From Delphinapterus leucas (Eukaryota > Chordata > Mammalia > Artiodactyla > Monodontidae): a stretch of DNA of 64,000 bases. The position numbers were made by a program, and so were the translations under genes. This document shows, piece by piece, positions 32,250 through 44,084 of this stretch; the first letter of the stretch is position 1, and the number at the start of each line of letters is the position of its first letter. Under the pieces are notes generated by a model, which was given only the letters and a program-made list of their open reading frames with translations, was not told the origin of the DNA and did not search any database. The stretch is taken from the NCBI RefSeq assembly GCF_002288925.2, contig NW_022098058.1, positions 2,890,549 to 2,954,548 on the forward strand, written 5' to 3'.

Positions 32250-32770
32250 GGGGCTGGGGTGGTGCATTCTGGCGACCAACCGACCCGCAGTTTCCTTTCC
32301 TTTGTTCATTCATTCAACAAGTGTTCATTAGCTTTGTAGCAGACACCATTGGTGCCTTTAATACATGCCCACCCCAGCTTCCTGCTGCCGCCACCTGCGT
32401 CACCTGGTTGGAGGCTTTCTCCAGCTGTCAGAGTAACTTTGCAGAGCCCATAGAGAAGGACAGAAGTGCTGGGGAATTCATACTCACCCAGGAGCAATCC
32501 TCAACCTATAGCTGACGGGAGCTGGTGGATAAATACCCCAAGTCCATCACTCTTGAGATGCTGTAACTGCACGTGTGTCTTCGCTTGCTCCCAGCAGACT
32601 TCATCTCCAGTTGTCCACGGCGGTCCCTTAATTAATAAAGCACACTTTCTGGGCTGCCTTCCTTTCCCCGCCTCATTCCCTACTCCCGGCCTCAGACCTC
32701 CCCCAAACTATACTTCTGCTGGTATCCTTGTCTCAGGAAATGCTTCTGGGATGACCAAGACAAGCCCTTG
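32250..32770. other. Unassigned stretch
   Basis: I see no gene. There is a TCATTCATTCAACAAGTG at 32306 of the type ending L2/MIR repeats. Confidence 0.4.
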
Positions 32771-32774
32771 CTAT

Positions 32775-33080
32775 ATGACAGGCACTACTCCAGGCACCAT
32801 TATTATCTCTATTTTGCAGATGGGTTAACTGAGGCAGGGAGCAGATATGTAATTTGCCCTCACAGCTAGCATCTAGCAGAGTCAGGATTTGAACCTGGGC
32901 AGTCAGGTACAGGGCCCCTGCTGTTATAAACTAGACCATACCGACTTTCTCCTTAGCCATAAATTGGGAGCAATACTCCCTGACTCATAGTGTCACTGTG
33001 AAGATTAAATGAGATAGTGCTTGTAAAGGCTTAGTTAGCATCCTGAGCTCATCATAGTGAGCTCTCAGTAAACGGCAGCT
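32775..33080. repeat. Two facing MIR fragments
   Basis: 32775-32935 is a minus-strand MIR (TATTTTGCAGATGGGTTAAC, then GGATTTGAACCTGGGCAGTC). 32945-33080 reads as a plus-strand MIR end (GAAGATTAAATGAGATAGTG, then AGCTCTCAGTAAACG). Confidence 0.7.
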
Positions 33081-33084
33081 CCAA

Positions 33085-33690
33085 ACCAACAATAACAATA
33101 ACAACACGACTGACAGTAAGAAGAATAATTGCTCAAACCCAACTCTGAGGCCAGAGGGAGCCTGGTCACTGCAGGCAGATGCATTACCTGAGAGGGAATG
33201 AAGAGCCTGGCTAAGTACAGAGGAAGGCGGTGGGTGTTGTTACAGCAACTGTTGAGCCTTCTTGTGTCCTCCCAGCCAAGTGGGCAGCGAGCAGGGGAGG
33301 AAGACGCTCGTCAAAGGAGGCCAGCAGGAAGCAAACGGGGGCAGACCAAGGGAAGACCCCCTCCCAGCCCCATCCTGGCCCAGCCGCTGTGACTTCCATT
33401 CCTTGGGCTGAGACTGGTGGGGGCCAGGTAGGCTGCTTCCCTGCTGGGGCTGGGGGCACAGAGATACTCAGAGGCCAGGCAAGGTGGGAAAGCACAGGAA
33501 GCCATAGCCCTCGGGCCCTCAGACCTGAGTAACCAGACAGTAAGCTTTGTGGACCAAGGAATGCAGTCCCTCACCCAGGGCGGAGTGAGGGCTCAGAAGC
33601 ACTATTCCAAGACCAGAATCTGGCAGCTCCGCATAGGGATGGGTGTGACTCTCGTGGACCCCAACACAAGAGTCTGCTAATGGCTAATGG
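33085..33690. other. Unassigned stretch
   Basis: GC-rich from 33300 to 33500, with overlapping frames on both strands and no recognised protein. Confidence 0.4.
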
Positions 33691-34080
33691 TGTGAGTTTG
33701 GTTTCTTAAGGCGCAAGCAACAGAAACAGACTCAGGCTAACGTAAGGCAGAGGGAATTTGGTGAATTCATATCAGAGGCTCAGAACTTCATGAAGGACCT
33801 GCCTGGGACCCATGCAGGATCCAAAGCATTGTCAGAGGGCTGATGCCGGGACCCTGGGAGTGAGACCAGAGCAAGGGCATTCTGGTCAGTACGCCATCCC
33901 CGATGAGTAAAATCCAACCACTTTCATCTCTTTGTCCCTCTGCTAGAGTCTCAGATTCCAAAAGGGTGTGACCAGTGGGCTAGTTGATGGGCCATGGGTC
34001 AACCCCCTTTAGCTAGGAGTCCGTGACTTCACTCCCATTAGCTGTAGCCAAAACGTAGAGATTAAATCCTCGAAAGGACA
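33690..34080. repeat. Unclassified old repeat candidate
   Basis: GGTTTCTTAAGGCGCAAGCA and ACAGACTCAGGCTAACG resemble the start of the element at 52430-52700. I cannot name it. Confidence 0.35.
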
Positions 34081-34480
34081 TTGTCAGGATTGAAGTTGAG
34101 CTCCTTTGTGCCTTCCTTTGTAGATTTGACTTGGGAAACATTCAAATATTTTACGCAATTATGAAACAAAATTCAAGTTAAAAAAATCACTAAGTAAAAA
34201 ATAAAATCTAACAAACCTTTGCAAAAGTTGGTGATATAACTGCATAGAGAGAATTATTTCTTAAAAACAGAGTAATCTGTACATCCCTGGTGGGATATAT
34301 CCAAAGAGCCCTAAGGACAAAAATAACTGCAAAAAAGAAAAAAAATGTGCTAAGTATCTACCATGTGTCATGTCTGTGTGAGTTGCTATGAAACACTGAT
34401 GGATAAGGCAGACATCCCTGCCCTCATGGAATTTGTTGTTTTGTGGCCTCCGCTATACCTATTCCTTTCCAACATCATCC
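34081..34480. other. Unassigned AT-rich stretch
   Basis: I see no gene. CAGACATCCCTGCCCTCATG near 34412 resembles part of the unclassified repeat at 42920-43660. Confidence 0.4.
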
Positions 34481-34484
34481 CAGT

Positions 34485-34860
34485 TTCCTTAAAATTTTTT
34501 TACTCTGGAAAATTTTAAACATATACAAAAGTAGACAGGATAGTATAATAAAATCCATGTATCCATCACCTAGCATCACCCATTATCAAGTTTGTTTCAT
34601 TTTACCCCCACCTCCATTCTTCTCCCTCGTCCTGTATTATTCTGAAGCAAATTCCAGACTTCATATTATTTTCAGAATGCCTTCATAAATATTTCAGTGT
34701 GTCTCTCTAAAAGACAATGACTCTCTCAAAAAATAACCACAACATCATTATCACACCTACAACAAATAACTACCCTTTAATAGCATCAAACATTCAGTGT
34801 TCAGCTATCCAGTTATTTCATAAACGCTATAAAATGTTTTATGTATTGTTTGGAATTGGT
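34485..34860 (-). mobile_element. Old L1-like 3' UTR fragment
   Basis: TAAACATATACAAAAGTAGA, CCATGTATCCATCACCTAGC and CAAATTCCAGACTTCATATT occur in order, as in old mammalian L1 3' ends read in reverse. Confidence 0.6.
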
Positions 34861-35102
34861 TACACATTGTGATTGGTTGATATGTATGTCTCTGAAGACT
34901 GTTAATTTATGGATTATCTCTCCGTTATTTTTCCCACTTACAATGCATTTCTTTAAAGAAAAAAAAAAAAAAAGCTGGGTTGCTTTTTCTGTGGTTTTCC
35001 AGAAATCCGGAGTATCTGGATCTTGCTGATTGCGTCAGCATGGTGTTGTCTCACGTATTCCTTTGTCCTCTGCATTTCCTGGAAGCTGATAGCTGGCTTA
35101 GA

Positions 35103-35405
35103 GCTGTGCTGTCCGGGACGGCTGTCAGCAGCCACTTGTGTCTACTGAAGACTTGAAATGTGGCCCGTCCAGACTGAGACGTGCTGTGTCAAACACACGC
35201 CAGATTTCAAAGATTAACCATGAAACAAGCATGGAAACTACTTCACGGATCATTTTTCATATTGATTATATACTGAAATGATAATATTTTGGATAGGTTG
35301 GGTTAAATAAGGCATACTATTCAAATTAAGTCCACCTGTTTCTTTTTACTTTTTCAGTGGGCTTCCTAGAAAATTTTAACTTACGTATGTGATAAGTTGA
35401 TTCGC
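35103..35405. mobile_element. Non-autonomous DNA transposon-like repeat
   Basis: CTGTGCTGTCCGGGACG, CAGCCACTTGTGTCTACTGA and GACTTGAAATGTGGCCCGT match a familiar mammalian repeat whose ends read GTGCTGTCCAATAG. The right end is degenerate. Confidence 0.5.
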
Positions 35406-36590
35406 CTCCACGTGTATTTCACTGGCTAGTGCTGGGCTAGGGACTTGATCAGATTTCCGTTTAATTTTATGGCAATTTCAGGGCCCTGTGGTGTTCTTCC
35501 ATCACGAGGCACTTAGTGTCTGCTGGCCTCCCTTTTAGTGATGTTTGCAACCACTGGTGCCCAAAGCCTGGATCCACTAATAGGGGTTGCGAAATTATGA
35601 TTTTCTTGTTCTATTGTTTCCTCGATGTATTCACTGCCATTCTATGAGGAAAATTCTTAAGTGAATCGTCAGCCCCTCAGAGAGGTCTTCCCCAATGTCC
35701 CTGTGTAAGGCGATCCACGGTAGATTCTTTCACTGCGCTATTGTCTCCTCCATGGCCTTTTCGCCACTTGCCATTATCAGTGTATTAGCTTGCTTGCCTG
35801 TTGATTGGCGCGGGCTTCCACTACTGTGGAAGCCTGGGACGGGAGGGCTACTCTGGCTTAGTCAGCCATGAAATCCCAGCGTCCCAGCCTGCGAAGGTGC
35901 TGGGGAAGAATTTGGGGAAGGGATGGAGGGATTCAGAAGTGCACAAGACCCCAGACCATAACACAGGAAGCCTGAGCCCTCATCCGGCTCTGCTGTGTGC
36001 TGAGGGTCACTCCCACCTCCGGAGGCCGCCATTTCCTCAAGTGGGGTGAGCAGGTGGGCAGTCTGGCCGCCGAAGCATGGCTTCAGCTCTGAGGGGCTCT
36101 CCCTCCGCAAGAATAGCCTCCCATCAGCTCATTCTAGAGGCTTCTCTCCCGCTGGGCTGAGTGGGGGCCGGGTGGCTGGTGATTACAGAGACACCCCACA
36201 GCTGAGAAATCCAAAAGCTAATTAACCTCAGCCCGCCAGACTCAAGGGAAGCCAGGCTGGCCGGCGCACTGATGGCAGGTGGCATTAATACCTAATGGTA
36301 CATTCTGATTGCTGTCTTTCCCCGAGTCCCTCCTGGTTCCCAAAGCACTTTCAATCAGACAAAGAGCATCCACACAGAGCTTCTGAGCCCCAGCCCCTGG
36401 GGGAAAGAGGCCATGAGACAGAAAGCCACCCTACCAGGAGCTAACAAGTAAGTTGGCCAGACGAGATTTAACATTCAGAGAGGAGGGAAGCACGGAGCAC
36501 GCTGGGGTGATGGAGCCTGCTGCACCCACCTCCCAAAGCTGTCGGAGAAATTCGGGGATGTGACTTTCTTGGCACTCTGCTGGGTGTGTC
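35406..36590. other. Unassigned stretch, possible conserved non-coding block
   Basis: No repeat is recognised. At 36200-36380 the text contains CTAATTAACC and GCATTAATACCTAATGG, homeodomain-type AT cores in otherwise GC-rich DNA, and no open frame. This is the best candidate in the window for unique non-coding sequence. Confidence 0.4.
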
Positions 36591-36720
36591 TAAATGCTCC
36601 CAACAAGCGTTGGTCCCTCACAGCTCTGTAGGGTCATGTCGGTGAATAGGATTATCTCCACCAGGCCTTTTGGGAAACTGAGGCTCAGGATCAAGAATGA
36701 CTCGGGAAGGCTATAGAGCT
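36591..36720 (-). repeat. MIR SINE fragment
   Basis: It contains TTGGGAAACTGAGGCTCAGG and GGAAGGCTATAGAGCTGGAA. Confidence 0.5.
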
Positions 36721-37234
36721 GGAAAGCCAACCCATACTGCTTTATTCATTCACTCAGAAATGTTTACCCGTCCTGCTGTGCGCTGCACGGTATGCCAGGC
36801 ATGGAGGGTGCACACGTGTCTTAGGGCAGGTTCCCGGGAAGGGGAGCCCGAGTCAGGATGCTTATGCCCGTGGGCTGGGTACTAAGTGAGGACGCCTGGC
36901 CCTGTAGGCGGCACCACCGAGTTGGTCTCACCTTGAGGCAAGCGGGCAGGATTTTGTACCTGTGTCCGTCACTGGCCATGGGCTATCCCAGGTGTGGAAG
37001 GCAAGGGGGCTCCTCCTTGGCCAAGGGCAACTCTCAGGAGAACTGAGAAGGGCAGTAAGAGCACACATTACAGCAGGTATACAGTAGGTAAGGAAAACAG
37101 TCTGGGCCTTACGGTCGTGGGGTAAATATCAAGGGAAACCCTCCCAAAACTCACTAAGACCTCCTGACACCACCCTATAAGGATACTTACACTCCTCATG
37201 GGAAGTAAAAAAAGATGAACTGTCATTAAAGACA
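36721..37234. other. Unassigned stretch
   Basis: I see no gene or repeat I can name. Confidence 0.4.
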
Positions 37235-38530
37235 ATGTTATGGGAGCTACTGTGTGCTAAGCACCGTTCTAAGCACTTGGGATACAGTAGTGGAAAAAAG
37301 AAAAAGGCAGAGCTTATATTCCAGTGGGTAGCAGGGCCACCCAGTGTGCATCTCCAGGAGGTGACGTTGACCTATCACACTGTAGTCTGTGTAAATGGTG
37401 ACCTCAGGAACCGTGCAGTGCACAGCCTGTGCAACAGGACACAGCTGACCCAGTTGGGGGAGACAGACAATAAACATAGGTGAGTAGAGTATGTACCACG
37501 TTAGGTGGTGAGAAATGCCGAGGAACACAAGGCAGAGAATACAGGGAGGGTGTGGTCCTGGAGGCTGGCATAGCCAGGGACAGGCTCACTGAGAAAATGA
37601 CTACATCAGTCAGCGTCCCGGCAGGGAACAGCTGGCACGACAAGGGGGTCACAGGAGGAGAGTTAGCAGAGGGACTACTTACAACAATATGGGCAGGATG
37701 GAGGAAAACCACGGGGATAGTGGCGTGGGGCTACCGTCCCACTGAGGGTCGGAGAAGAGGAGACAGGACAGAGGACAAAGAGGAGGAAGGCTGTGTGCAC
37801 ACGGCCTGCAACAGTCATCTGGGAAGGGAGCCTGGGGAATAAATACCCGACCTCACTCTATTCTCCCCTCATCAACCTTCTCACTGTCCCCCCCCCCGCC
37901 ATGGGCCAAACCCAATGGGAGCCAGAGGACAAAGAAGTCTGTGGGGTTTGTCCCTATAGTAAGCACCTGGGGGGCAGAGCAGGGTAGAAATAGGTGTTGA
38001 GTAGATCCAGGTGTGCAAATAGAAGATACTCGCACAGTGACATTTGAGCAGAGACCTGAAGGAAGCAAGGTCAAATGGATATCTGGAGAAGAGTATTCCA
38101 GGCAGAGGACAGAGCGTGGGCAAAGACCCTGTGGTGGGAGAGTGGTTGGCATGTCTATGCGGCAGCAAAGAGAGAGAGAGGAGTGCATGAAATCCCAAGA
38201 TGGCAGGGGTGCTGGGGAGAGACTGATTGTCTAGGCTCTTGAATGTGATGAGCAGCCCTGGAGGGTGCAGAGCAGAGGAGAGCGTGCTCTGGCTTAGGTT
38301 TTGACAGCATCCCTCTGGCTCAGTGCATAGACCAGGCGGAGTGGAGCAGAGGTGGAGGCAGGGAGAGCAGGGGGGAGGCTGGGCAGCAGCCCAGGTTGGA
38401 GACATGGTTGCTGGGACGGGGATGATGGGAGCAGACGTGGTGACACAGGCTTGGATTCTGATTCTATTTTGCAGGTGGTGGAATGGAGTTTTCTGATGGA
38501 CTGGCTGTGAGAGGTGGGAGAAAAAGAACT
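37235..38530 (+). repeat. Unclassified old interspersed repeat, copy 1
   Basis: Segments ACAGACAATAAACATAGGTG, TTTGAGCAGAGACCTGAAGG, GAGTATTCCAGGCAGAGGAC and GCATCCCTCTGGCTC recur in the same order at 42920-43660 and partly at 51115-51560. This copy is interrupted at about 37600-37990 by other sequence. I recognise the text as a widespread mammalian repeat but cannot give its name. Confidence 0.6.
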
Positions 38531-38915
38531 TGTTACTCTTGTCTATTATCCTTCAGCAACTTATTTACAGCCCATGGGCACCCTTTCTAGGAGGTCACTT
38601 GGTGAAGGAGAACCTAGGATATCTGCAAATTCTCTGTGAAGCCTCTGGGGATTACTGTTGGCTGTGGGGAGGGGATGGAGCACAATGATAGTGTTATGGT
38701 TCTGCTTAAAAGTGATGAGCCTCTTAGAGTTGCAGTCTGAAATGCTTGGTTACAATGAAACGATAAGAAGGCTGAGATTTACTGCGTAGTAACATGGGAG
38801 TGGGTGAGGCTAGAGAGGAAACAAAATCCGCCATAAATTGAGAGTTGCTGGAGTTGGGCGATGTTACATGGGTGTTCGTTACACTCCACTCTTTTCTCTG
38901 GTGTAGCTTTAGGAC
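38531..38915. other. Unassigned stretch
   Basis: I see no gene or repeat I can name. Confidence 0.4.
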
Positions 38916-39127
38916 TTTTTTTTTTTTTTTTTTTTGCGGTACGCGGGCCTCTCACTGTTGCGGCCTCTCCCGTTGCGGAGCACAGGCTCCGGACGCGCAG
39001 GCTCAGCGGCCATGGCTCACGGGCCCAGCCGCTCCGCGGCATGTGGGATCTTCCCGGACCGGGGCACGAACCCGTGTCCCCTGCATCGGCAGGCGGACTC
39101 TCAACCACTGTGCCACCAGGGAAGCCC
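38916..39127 (-). mobile_element. CHR-2-type SINE
   Basis: The T run at 38916-38935 is the tail. The body complement GCGGTACGCGGGCCTCTCAC runs to the head complement CCACCAGGGAAGCCC. No clear target duplication was found. Confidence 0.94.
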
Positions 39128-39480
39128 CCCAAAATAAAAGATTTTTAAAATCCTTTTTGTGGATCCTTGTGATGGAACTGTTCTGTGTCTTGACTGTGGC
39201 AGTGGTCACATGAATCCATGCGTGGGATACATTTGCAAAAAACTGATTCTACATGCACACACACACATACACACACAAACGAGTACATGTAAAAGTGGTG
39301 ACATCTGAATAAGGTCAGTGGGTTGTGTCAATGTTGATATCCTAGTCATGATATTATGCTAAAGTTATGAAAGATGTCACCACTGGGGGGAAATGGGTGC
39401 AGAGTATGTGGGACCTCCCCACAGTACTTCTTACAATTGCATGTGAATCAACAATTATCTCAAAATTAAAAAAAATTCAA
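39128..39480. other. Unassigned stretch with short CA repeat
   Basis: It resembles decayed L1 3' text around 39300-39470. A CA-type repeat lies at 39258-39280. Confidence 0.4.
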
Positions 39481-40240
39481 ATCCCTGTAAAAGATTAGAG
39501 GAGAAAATAAGTGTTGGTAAGGATGTGGAGAAATCGGAACCCTTTTGCGTTGTTGGTGGGAATGTGAAATGGTGAAGACACTGTTAAAAACAGTAAGGCG
39601 GGCTTCCCTAGTGGCGCAGTGGTTGAGAGTCTGCCTGCCGATGCAGGGGACACGGGTTCGTGCCCCAGTCCCGGAGGATCCCACATGCCGCGGAGCGGCT
39701 GGGCCTGTGAGCCATGGCCTCTGAGCCTGTGCGTCCGGAGCCTGTGCTCCGCAACGGGAGGGGCCACGACAGTGAGAGGCCCGCGTACCGCAAAAAAAAA
39801 AAAAAAAAAAAAAAAAGAGGTATTCATACACCCATGCTCATAGCAGCATTATTCACAATAACCGAAGGGTGGAAATGATCCAAATGTCCACAGACAGGTG
39901 AATGGATAAATAAAATGTGGTAAATATGCTATAAGTGAACTAAGCCAAGCACAATAGGACAAATGTCATACGATTCCACTTATGTGAGGTCCCTAGAGTG
40001 GTTAAATTCATAGGGACAGAGAGTAGAGCGGTGGGGGCTGGGCGCTGGGAGAGGTATAGTGGGGACGCAGTCTTTAATGGGTGCTGAGTTTCAGGTTGGG
40101 GAGATGAAAATGTTCTGGAGGTGGATGGTGGTGACGGCTGCACGAGCGTGTGAATGCATGTCATGTCATTTAACTGGACACTTAAAAATGACTAAGGTGG
40201 TAAATTTTATGTTACGTGTTTTACAACAATAAAAGACATT
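39481..40240 (+). mobile_element. Old L1 3' fragment, split by SINE
   Basis: Plus-strand L1 text: TGTTGGTAAGGATGTGGAGA, then after the SINE CATAGCAGCATTATTCACAA, GTCCACAGACAGGTGAATGG and TTACAACAATAAAAGA. Frames are broken. Confidence 0.82.
39600..39816 (+). mobile_element. CHR-2-type SINE nested in L1
   Basis: It has the CHR-2 head GGCTTCCCTAGTGGCGCAGT, the full short body and a 24-base A tail (39793-39816). Confidence 0.95.
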
Positions 40241-40560
40241 AGGGAGAAGCAGGTCCACCCATGTCTCTAAAAAGCTAAAAGTGGGTAATAATCCATGTTA
40301 TCAGGTTCCCATATTCTCTGTCCAGAATGACATCATCCAAGGCAGAGGGAAAGCCACGGACAGACTCTCTGTGCCTGCATTTCCTTTTTGGTGCCATCAG
40401 AAGAATCCCAGGCAGGGCTTTTTCAGACAACAGTGATATCCCCAATATGGGAGTCCCTGAGACAGTGAGAAATTAACCATCAAATGGTCAATGAACACCT
40501 GTGGTGACAGCCATCTAGGAGCGATCAACAGGTTCTGATAACATATAATGGGACCTGAGC
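40241..40560. other. Unassigned stretch
   Basis: I see no gene or repeat I can name. Confidence 0.4.
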
Positions 40561-40564
40561 AACT

Positions 40565-40985
40565 AGTTAACTCCTACACACCCTTCAGATCCGAGCTCCA
40601 ACATCCCTTTCTCAAGGAAGTCTTCCCTGATTTCCTGGACTAGATCATGTTTCTCTATTTCAGAATCACCATTTTGCCCAGTTTGCCCAGGATAGTCCCA
40701 GTTTATGCCATTTGTCCAGGCATCGTTATTAGTAGCACTCACTTTCATCTCAAAGGGGTCCAGGTTTCAAAGGTAAACCATATGTTCATCCCACCTATTA
40801 CAGATTCTCTGAGCGTCTCTTAATGGTGACTAAGACATCATATAATGTCTGTCTCCCAGCTGTGGTATAAAAGCTCTCGAGGGCAGGGACATGCCCGTCA
40901 AGTGCACTGTTATATCCACAATGCCTAGCACAGTGCTTTATGTTTAATGTGAGCTCAACAAATATTGGTTAGGTAATGAATATTT
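40565..40985 (+). repeat. L2 LINE 3' fragment
   Basis: The order is CACCCTTCAGATCCGAGCTC, AAGGAAGTCTTCCCTGATTT, CTCGAGGGCAGGGACATG and CTAGCACAGTGCTTTATG, a typical L2 3' end. Confidence 0.8.
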
Positions 40986-40999
40986 TCATTACTTTGTAA

Positions 41000-41450
41000 G
41001 TGTCTATGGTGGCCGTGGAGCTGCCCCTTGAAGATTCCCTCCTGGGAAGAGTGTATTTGGCCGACAGCCTCCAGCTGCTGCCCCAGCTGCTCCCAGACAA
41101 TGACTGCACATGGTGGTGGTGGTGGGGTACCAGAGCTGGGCCTTCCCCTCCCAGTAGGGGCTTCTCTAACAGCCAGTCTTTTCTTCGGGGCCCCCACCCC
41201 CGCTGGCCCAGCCAGTGTTTTCTCAATGCCACATGGCAGCCTGAGGCTCCTTCTGCCCAAGCCTCTTCTTCCCTCTCTCCTGTCACAGGTGTCCAACCAC
41301 CACTGCAACCTGAGACTCTGCTGTCTACTTTGTGCTCTCTTTCTGCTTTATTCCTTACGAGGAGCTCCCCAATAAATCCCTTGCATGCCTCTTGTCTTGA
41401 GGTCTGCTTCTTGGAGGACCTGAACAGGTGTTCCATCACAGTAAGACTGT
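41000..41450. other. Unassigned; possible old repeat end with TGG repeat
   Basis: Long frames on both strands (41000-41452 plus, 40969-41493 minus) show no known protein. CCAATAAATCCCTTGCATGC at 41369 resembles 2708-2730. A TGG repeat lies at 41112-41127. Confidence 0.4.
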
Positions 41451-41459
41451 AAGGTGGGA

Positions 41460-41995
41460 TCCAGGGTCTAGTGTTGTTTCCCCACCAAGACACACCTCTT
41501 CCCTTGGAAGGAGGGGAGCCCCAGTCCAGCCTGCTCTCCCATCGCTCGTAAGCCGGAGAGCATGACCTCGGGCCCGTTCTCCTGTGCTTTCACAGATTTT
41601 TCTTTGCCATTTGTCTACTTACTCTTGCCCAATTAGCCCAGGAAAATTTCTTCCTCAACTTCTCTCCTCTCTCTCTCTGTGTCTCTGTCTCTGTTTCTCT
41701 CACTTTATCTTCTTCCCCATGGGCTCAATCATTGATAGTTTCCAACTCTTTCTCTAACTGCTCCCTCCAAAAATTAGCCTTATGAACATGAGTTTTTCCC
41801 GTGATGTAACCTAAATCTAAAACAACTAAGAGTAAAATAACAAGCAACATACAACTTGTGAAGCCCTTGAAAATGTCCAGACATTGTCATCAGCATCTTC
41901 ACAAATGTTGCGCCTCCTCTAATTAAATCTGCTTTTCTCCAGCTGCAGTATTCAAGATCAATTCAATAGATAAAGGGCATTGATTAAACAGCTCT
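41460..41995. other. Unassigned stretch with CT-rich run
   Basis: A CTCT/TGTCTC low-complexity run lies at 41661-41700. No gene is seen. Confidence 0.45.
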
Positions 41996-41999
41996 AGCT

Positions 42000-42170
42000 C
42001 TGGTGGTACAAAAGCCTGGCTGCACATTAGAATCCCCTGGAAACTTCCTAAAAGCAGCAATGCCCAGGCCCCACAGCTGAGCAATTAAAACGCTGATGCC
42101 CAGGCCCCATTCCAAGATTTTTAGATTTCATTGTTTGAAAAGGGGGCCTGGGCGTCTGCTTCCTGTGGGA
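42000..42170. mobile_element. MER5A-like hAT DNA transposon
   Basis: It contains GGCTGCACATTAGAATCCCC, GATGCCCAGGCCCCATTCCA and GGGGGCCTGGGCGTCTG, the core of MER5A. It is non-autonomous and short. Confidence 0.82.
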
Positions 42171-42234
42171 TTAGAATGTGCGGCCAGGGTCAAGGTCCAC
42201 TGATACAAGAAGTTTCACACATGCTTTGGTTAAT

Positions 42235-42330
42235 TTGGTCAGATGAGCAATACTATTTTATTTTGCAAATGAGGAACCTGGGGCTCAGGGACCTGGAGAA
42301 AGTAGAACCCAGATGTCCCAGGTCTGTGTC
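42235..42330 (-). repeat. MIR SINE fragment
   Basis: It contains TATTTTGCAAATGAGGAACC and AGTAGAACCCAGATG. Confidence 0.5.
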
Positions 42331-42645
42331 TGGTACTGGGCAGGGGCAGACTGGAGCAGAGACAGAGGAGGAGACAAACTTCCTTTCCCTCCCCCAGTCC
42401 ACCTCCACCCAAGCAATTCACAGCTGTCACTTATGGTGCCACCCTTTACATTAAGGCTGGAGGGCCTGTTTTGTTCTGTTTTGTTTTTAACATATGCAGA
42501 TATCCTGGAGCAGTTATTTACAGCAGCCATCTCAGGGGTCAGACTGTTATTGTCGTGGATTTGAGTGCAGAGCCCAGCACAGGGCTGGCCAAAATTCGAT
42601 GCTTCAGAAATGTTTGTTGAAGGATTGTTTAGATATATACCAGAC
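42331..42645. other. Unassigned stretch
   Basis: I see no gene. CAGCACAGGGCTGGCCAAAA near 42575 may be an L2/MIR end. Confidence 0.4.
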
Positions 42646-42781
42646 AGGACGAATGAATAGATGGATACACAGAGAGACAGACATAAATGGATGATGATAA
42701 GCAGATAAATGGATACAAATGAATGGATGGGCAGTTGATTGAATGGTTGGATGGTTGGATGGATGGATGGATGAGTGAATG
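42646..42781. repeat. GGAT/GAAT simple repeat
   Basis: Imperfect GGATGAAT-type units are purest at 42745-42772 (TGGATGGATGGATGG). Confidence 0.85.
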
Positions 42782-42919
42782 CAAGAATAAATGTGTCTAC
42801 ACCCTGCCTTGTGTCACAAAGGATTTGACATACTTAAAGGGACTTGAGATACTTATGGTAAAATTAAAAAATAAAATTTTAGCACCCTCTCTGTACTTGG
42901 CTCTGCTCTAGGCATTAGA

Positions 42920-43660
42920 ACACATCCATGAACAAGAGGCAAAGGTGTGTCCCCCTGTGAACCTTACATATGAGCAGCATGAGACAGACAATAAACAATA
43001 AAGATAATAAATGAGTAAATTATAGAGTATATTAGAAGGCTAAGAGCTATTGGTGAGAGAAGAGCACAGGGAAAGGGAGACTGGAAAAGCCAGAGAGTCA
43101 GGGTTGGGATGCAGTTCTAAATGGGGAGATCAAGGAAGGCATCATGGAGGAGGTGACCTCTGAGCAAAGAGTTGAAGGAGGCGAAGGAGGGAGCCCTGCA
43201 GAGATCTAGGAGGAGAGCCTCCAAGCTGGGGGAAGGGCCTGTGCAAAGGCTCTGGGTGACGGTGCGCCAGCTGAGTTTGAAGGATAGTATCAGAGGCTAA
43301 GCAGCTGGAGCAGAGGGAGTGAAGGGGAGAGTAGAAGGGGGTCAGAGGTCACGGGGTGGCCACAAAGGGTCTTGTAAGTGATGGTGAGGACTTTGGCATT
43401 TTTGCTGAGTAACAAGGGAGTCCTAGTAGGGTGTTGGGCAGGGGAGGGCTGTGATCTGGCTTAGATTTTAAAAGGATCCCTCTGGCCACTCTGTTATAAA
43501 TCAGCAGGCTTTAGGAGGTTACGGTGGAAATAGAAAGAGCAATGAGAAGTCATCCAGCTAAGTGGGGATGGGAGCTCACACCGGGCTGGTGGCAGCCAAA
43601 GAGATGGGAAGTGGTTGGAGTCTGGATATATTCTGAAGGTAGATCCAATAGGATTTCATG
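42920..43660 (+). repeat. Unclassified old interspersed repeat, copy 2
   Basis: The order is GAGACAGACAATAAACAATA, GGAGGTGACCTCTGAGCAAA, GATCTGGCTTAGATTTTAAA, GGATCCCTCTGGCCACTCTG and GGATATATTCTGAAGGTAGA. It is homologous to 37235-38530 and is the most complete copy in the window. Confidence 0.65.
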
Positions 43661-44066
43661 GCACTGAAGAGATAATAAAATGGTGATTGTTTGAAAGCCA
43701 CTAAGTTTGGGGTGGATCATTACACAGCAATAACTAACCCAAACAGGGAGACATAAAGGGGTAGCTAGAAGGGAAGGAGGAGTAAAGAAGATTGGTATGT
43801 TGTTGTTGTTATTGTTTGAAAGATGGGAAAAATAATGGTGTGTTTGTATGCTGATGAGAATGATCCACAGGAGGTTAAAAATGATGCTGGGGAAGAAGAG
43901 AGAGGGTGGCTGGAGAGATGTCCGAGCAGAGGAAGGGGGATGGGGTCCAGTGCACAAAACAGATGCATGAGAGAGTGATCAGCTCACCTGTGGCAACAGG
44001 TAGGAAGGCTGAGTAGTGGGTGGAGATGCTGGTGGGAGGGTCGGTGTATGGTCTGTGGATGTTCCA
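43661..44066. other. Unassigned stretch
   Basis: There is a TTG repeat at 43798-43816 and no gene. Confidence 0.4.
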
Positions 44067-44084
44067 ATTGCTTTGGGTTTTTCT

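Noticed and set aside
37881..38405. 174-codon minus-strand open frame
   Set aside because: It lies in an old interspersed repeat and shows no known protein features.
38845..39213. Arg/Cys/His-rich frames at each CHR SINE, also at 21375-21891, 39466-39843 and 61457-61828
   Set aside because: These are the six frames of CHR SINEs and recur at each copy. They are not genes.
40969..41493. 174-codon minus and 150-codon plus frames over the same bases
   Set aside because: Opposing long frames in GC-rich DNA without domain similarity are expected by chance. The TGG repeat adds His and Trp runs.
42745..42772. CRISPR-like or regulated tandem array
   Set aside because: It is a plain GGAT/GAAT microsatellite in a vertebrate genome, without spacers.
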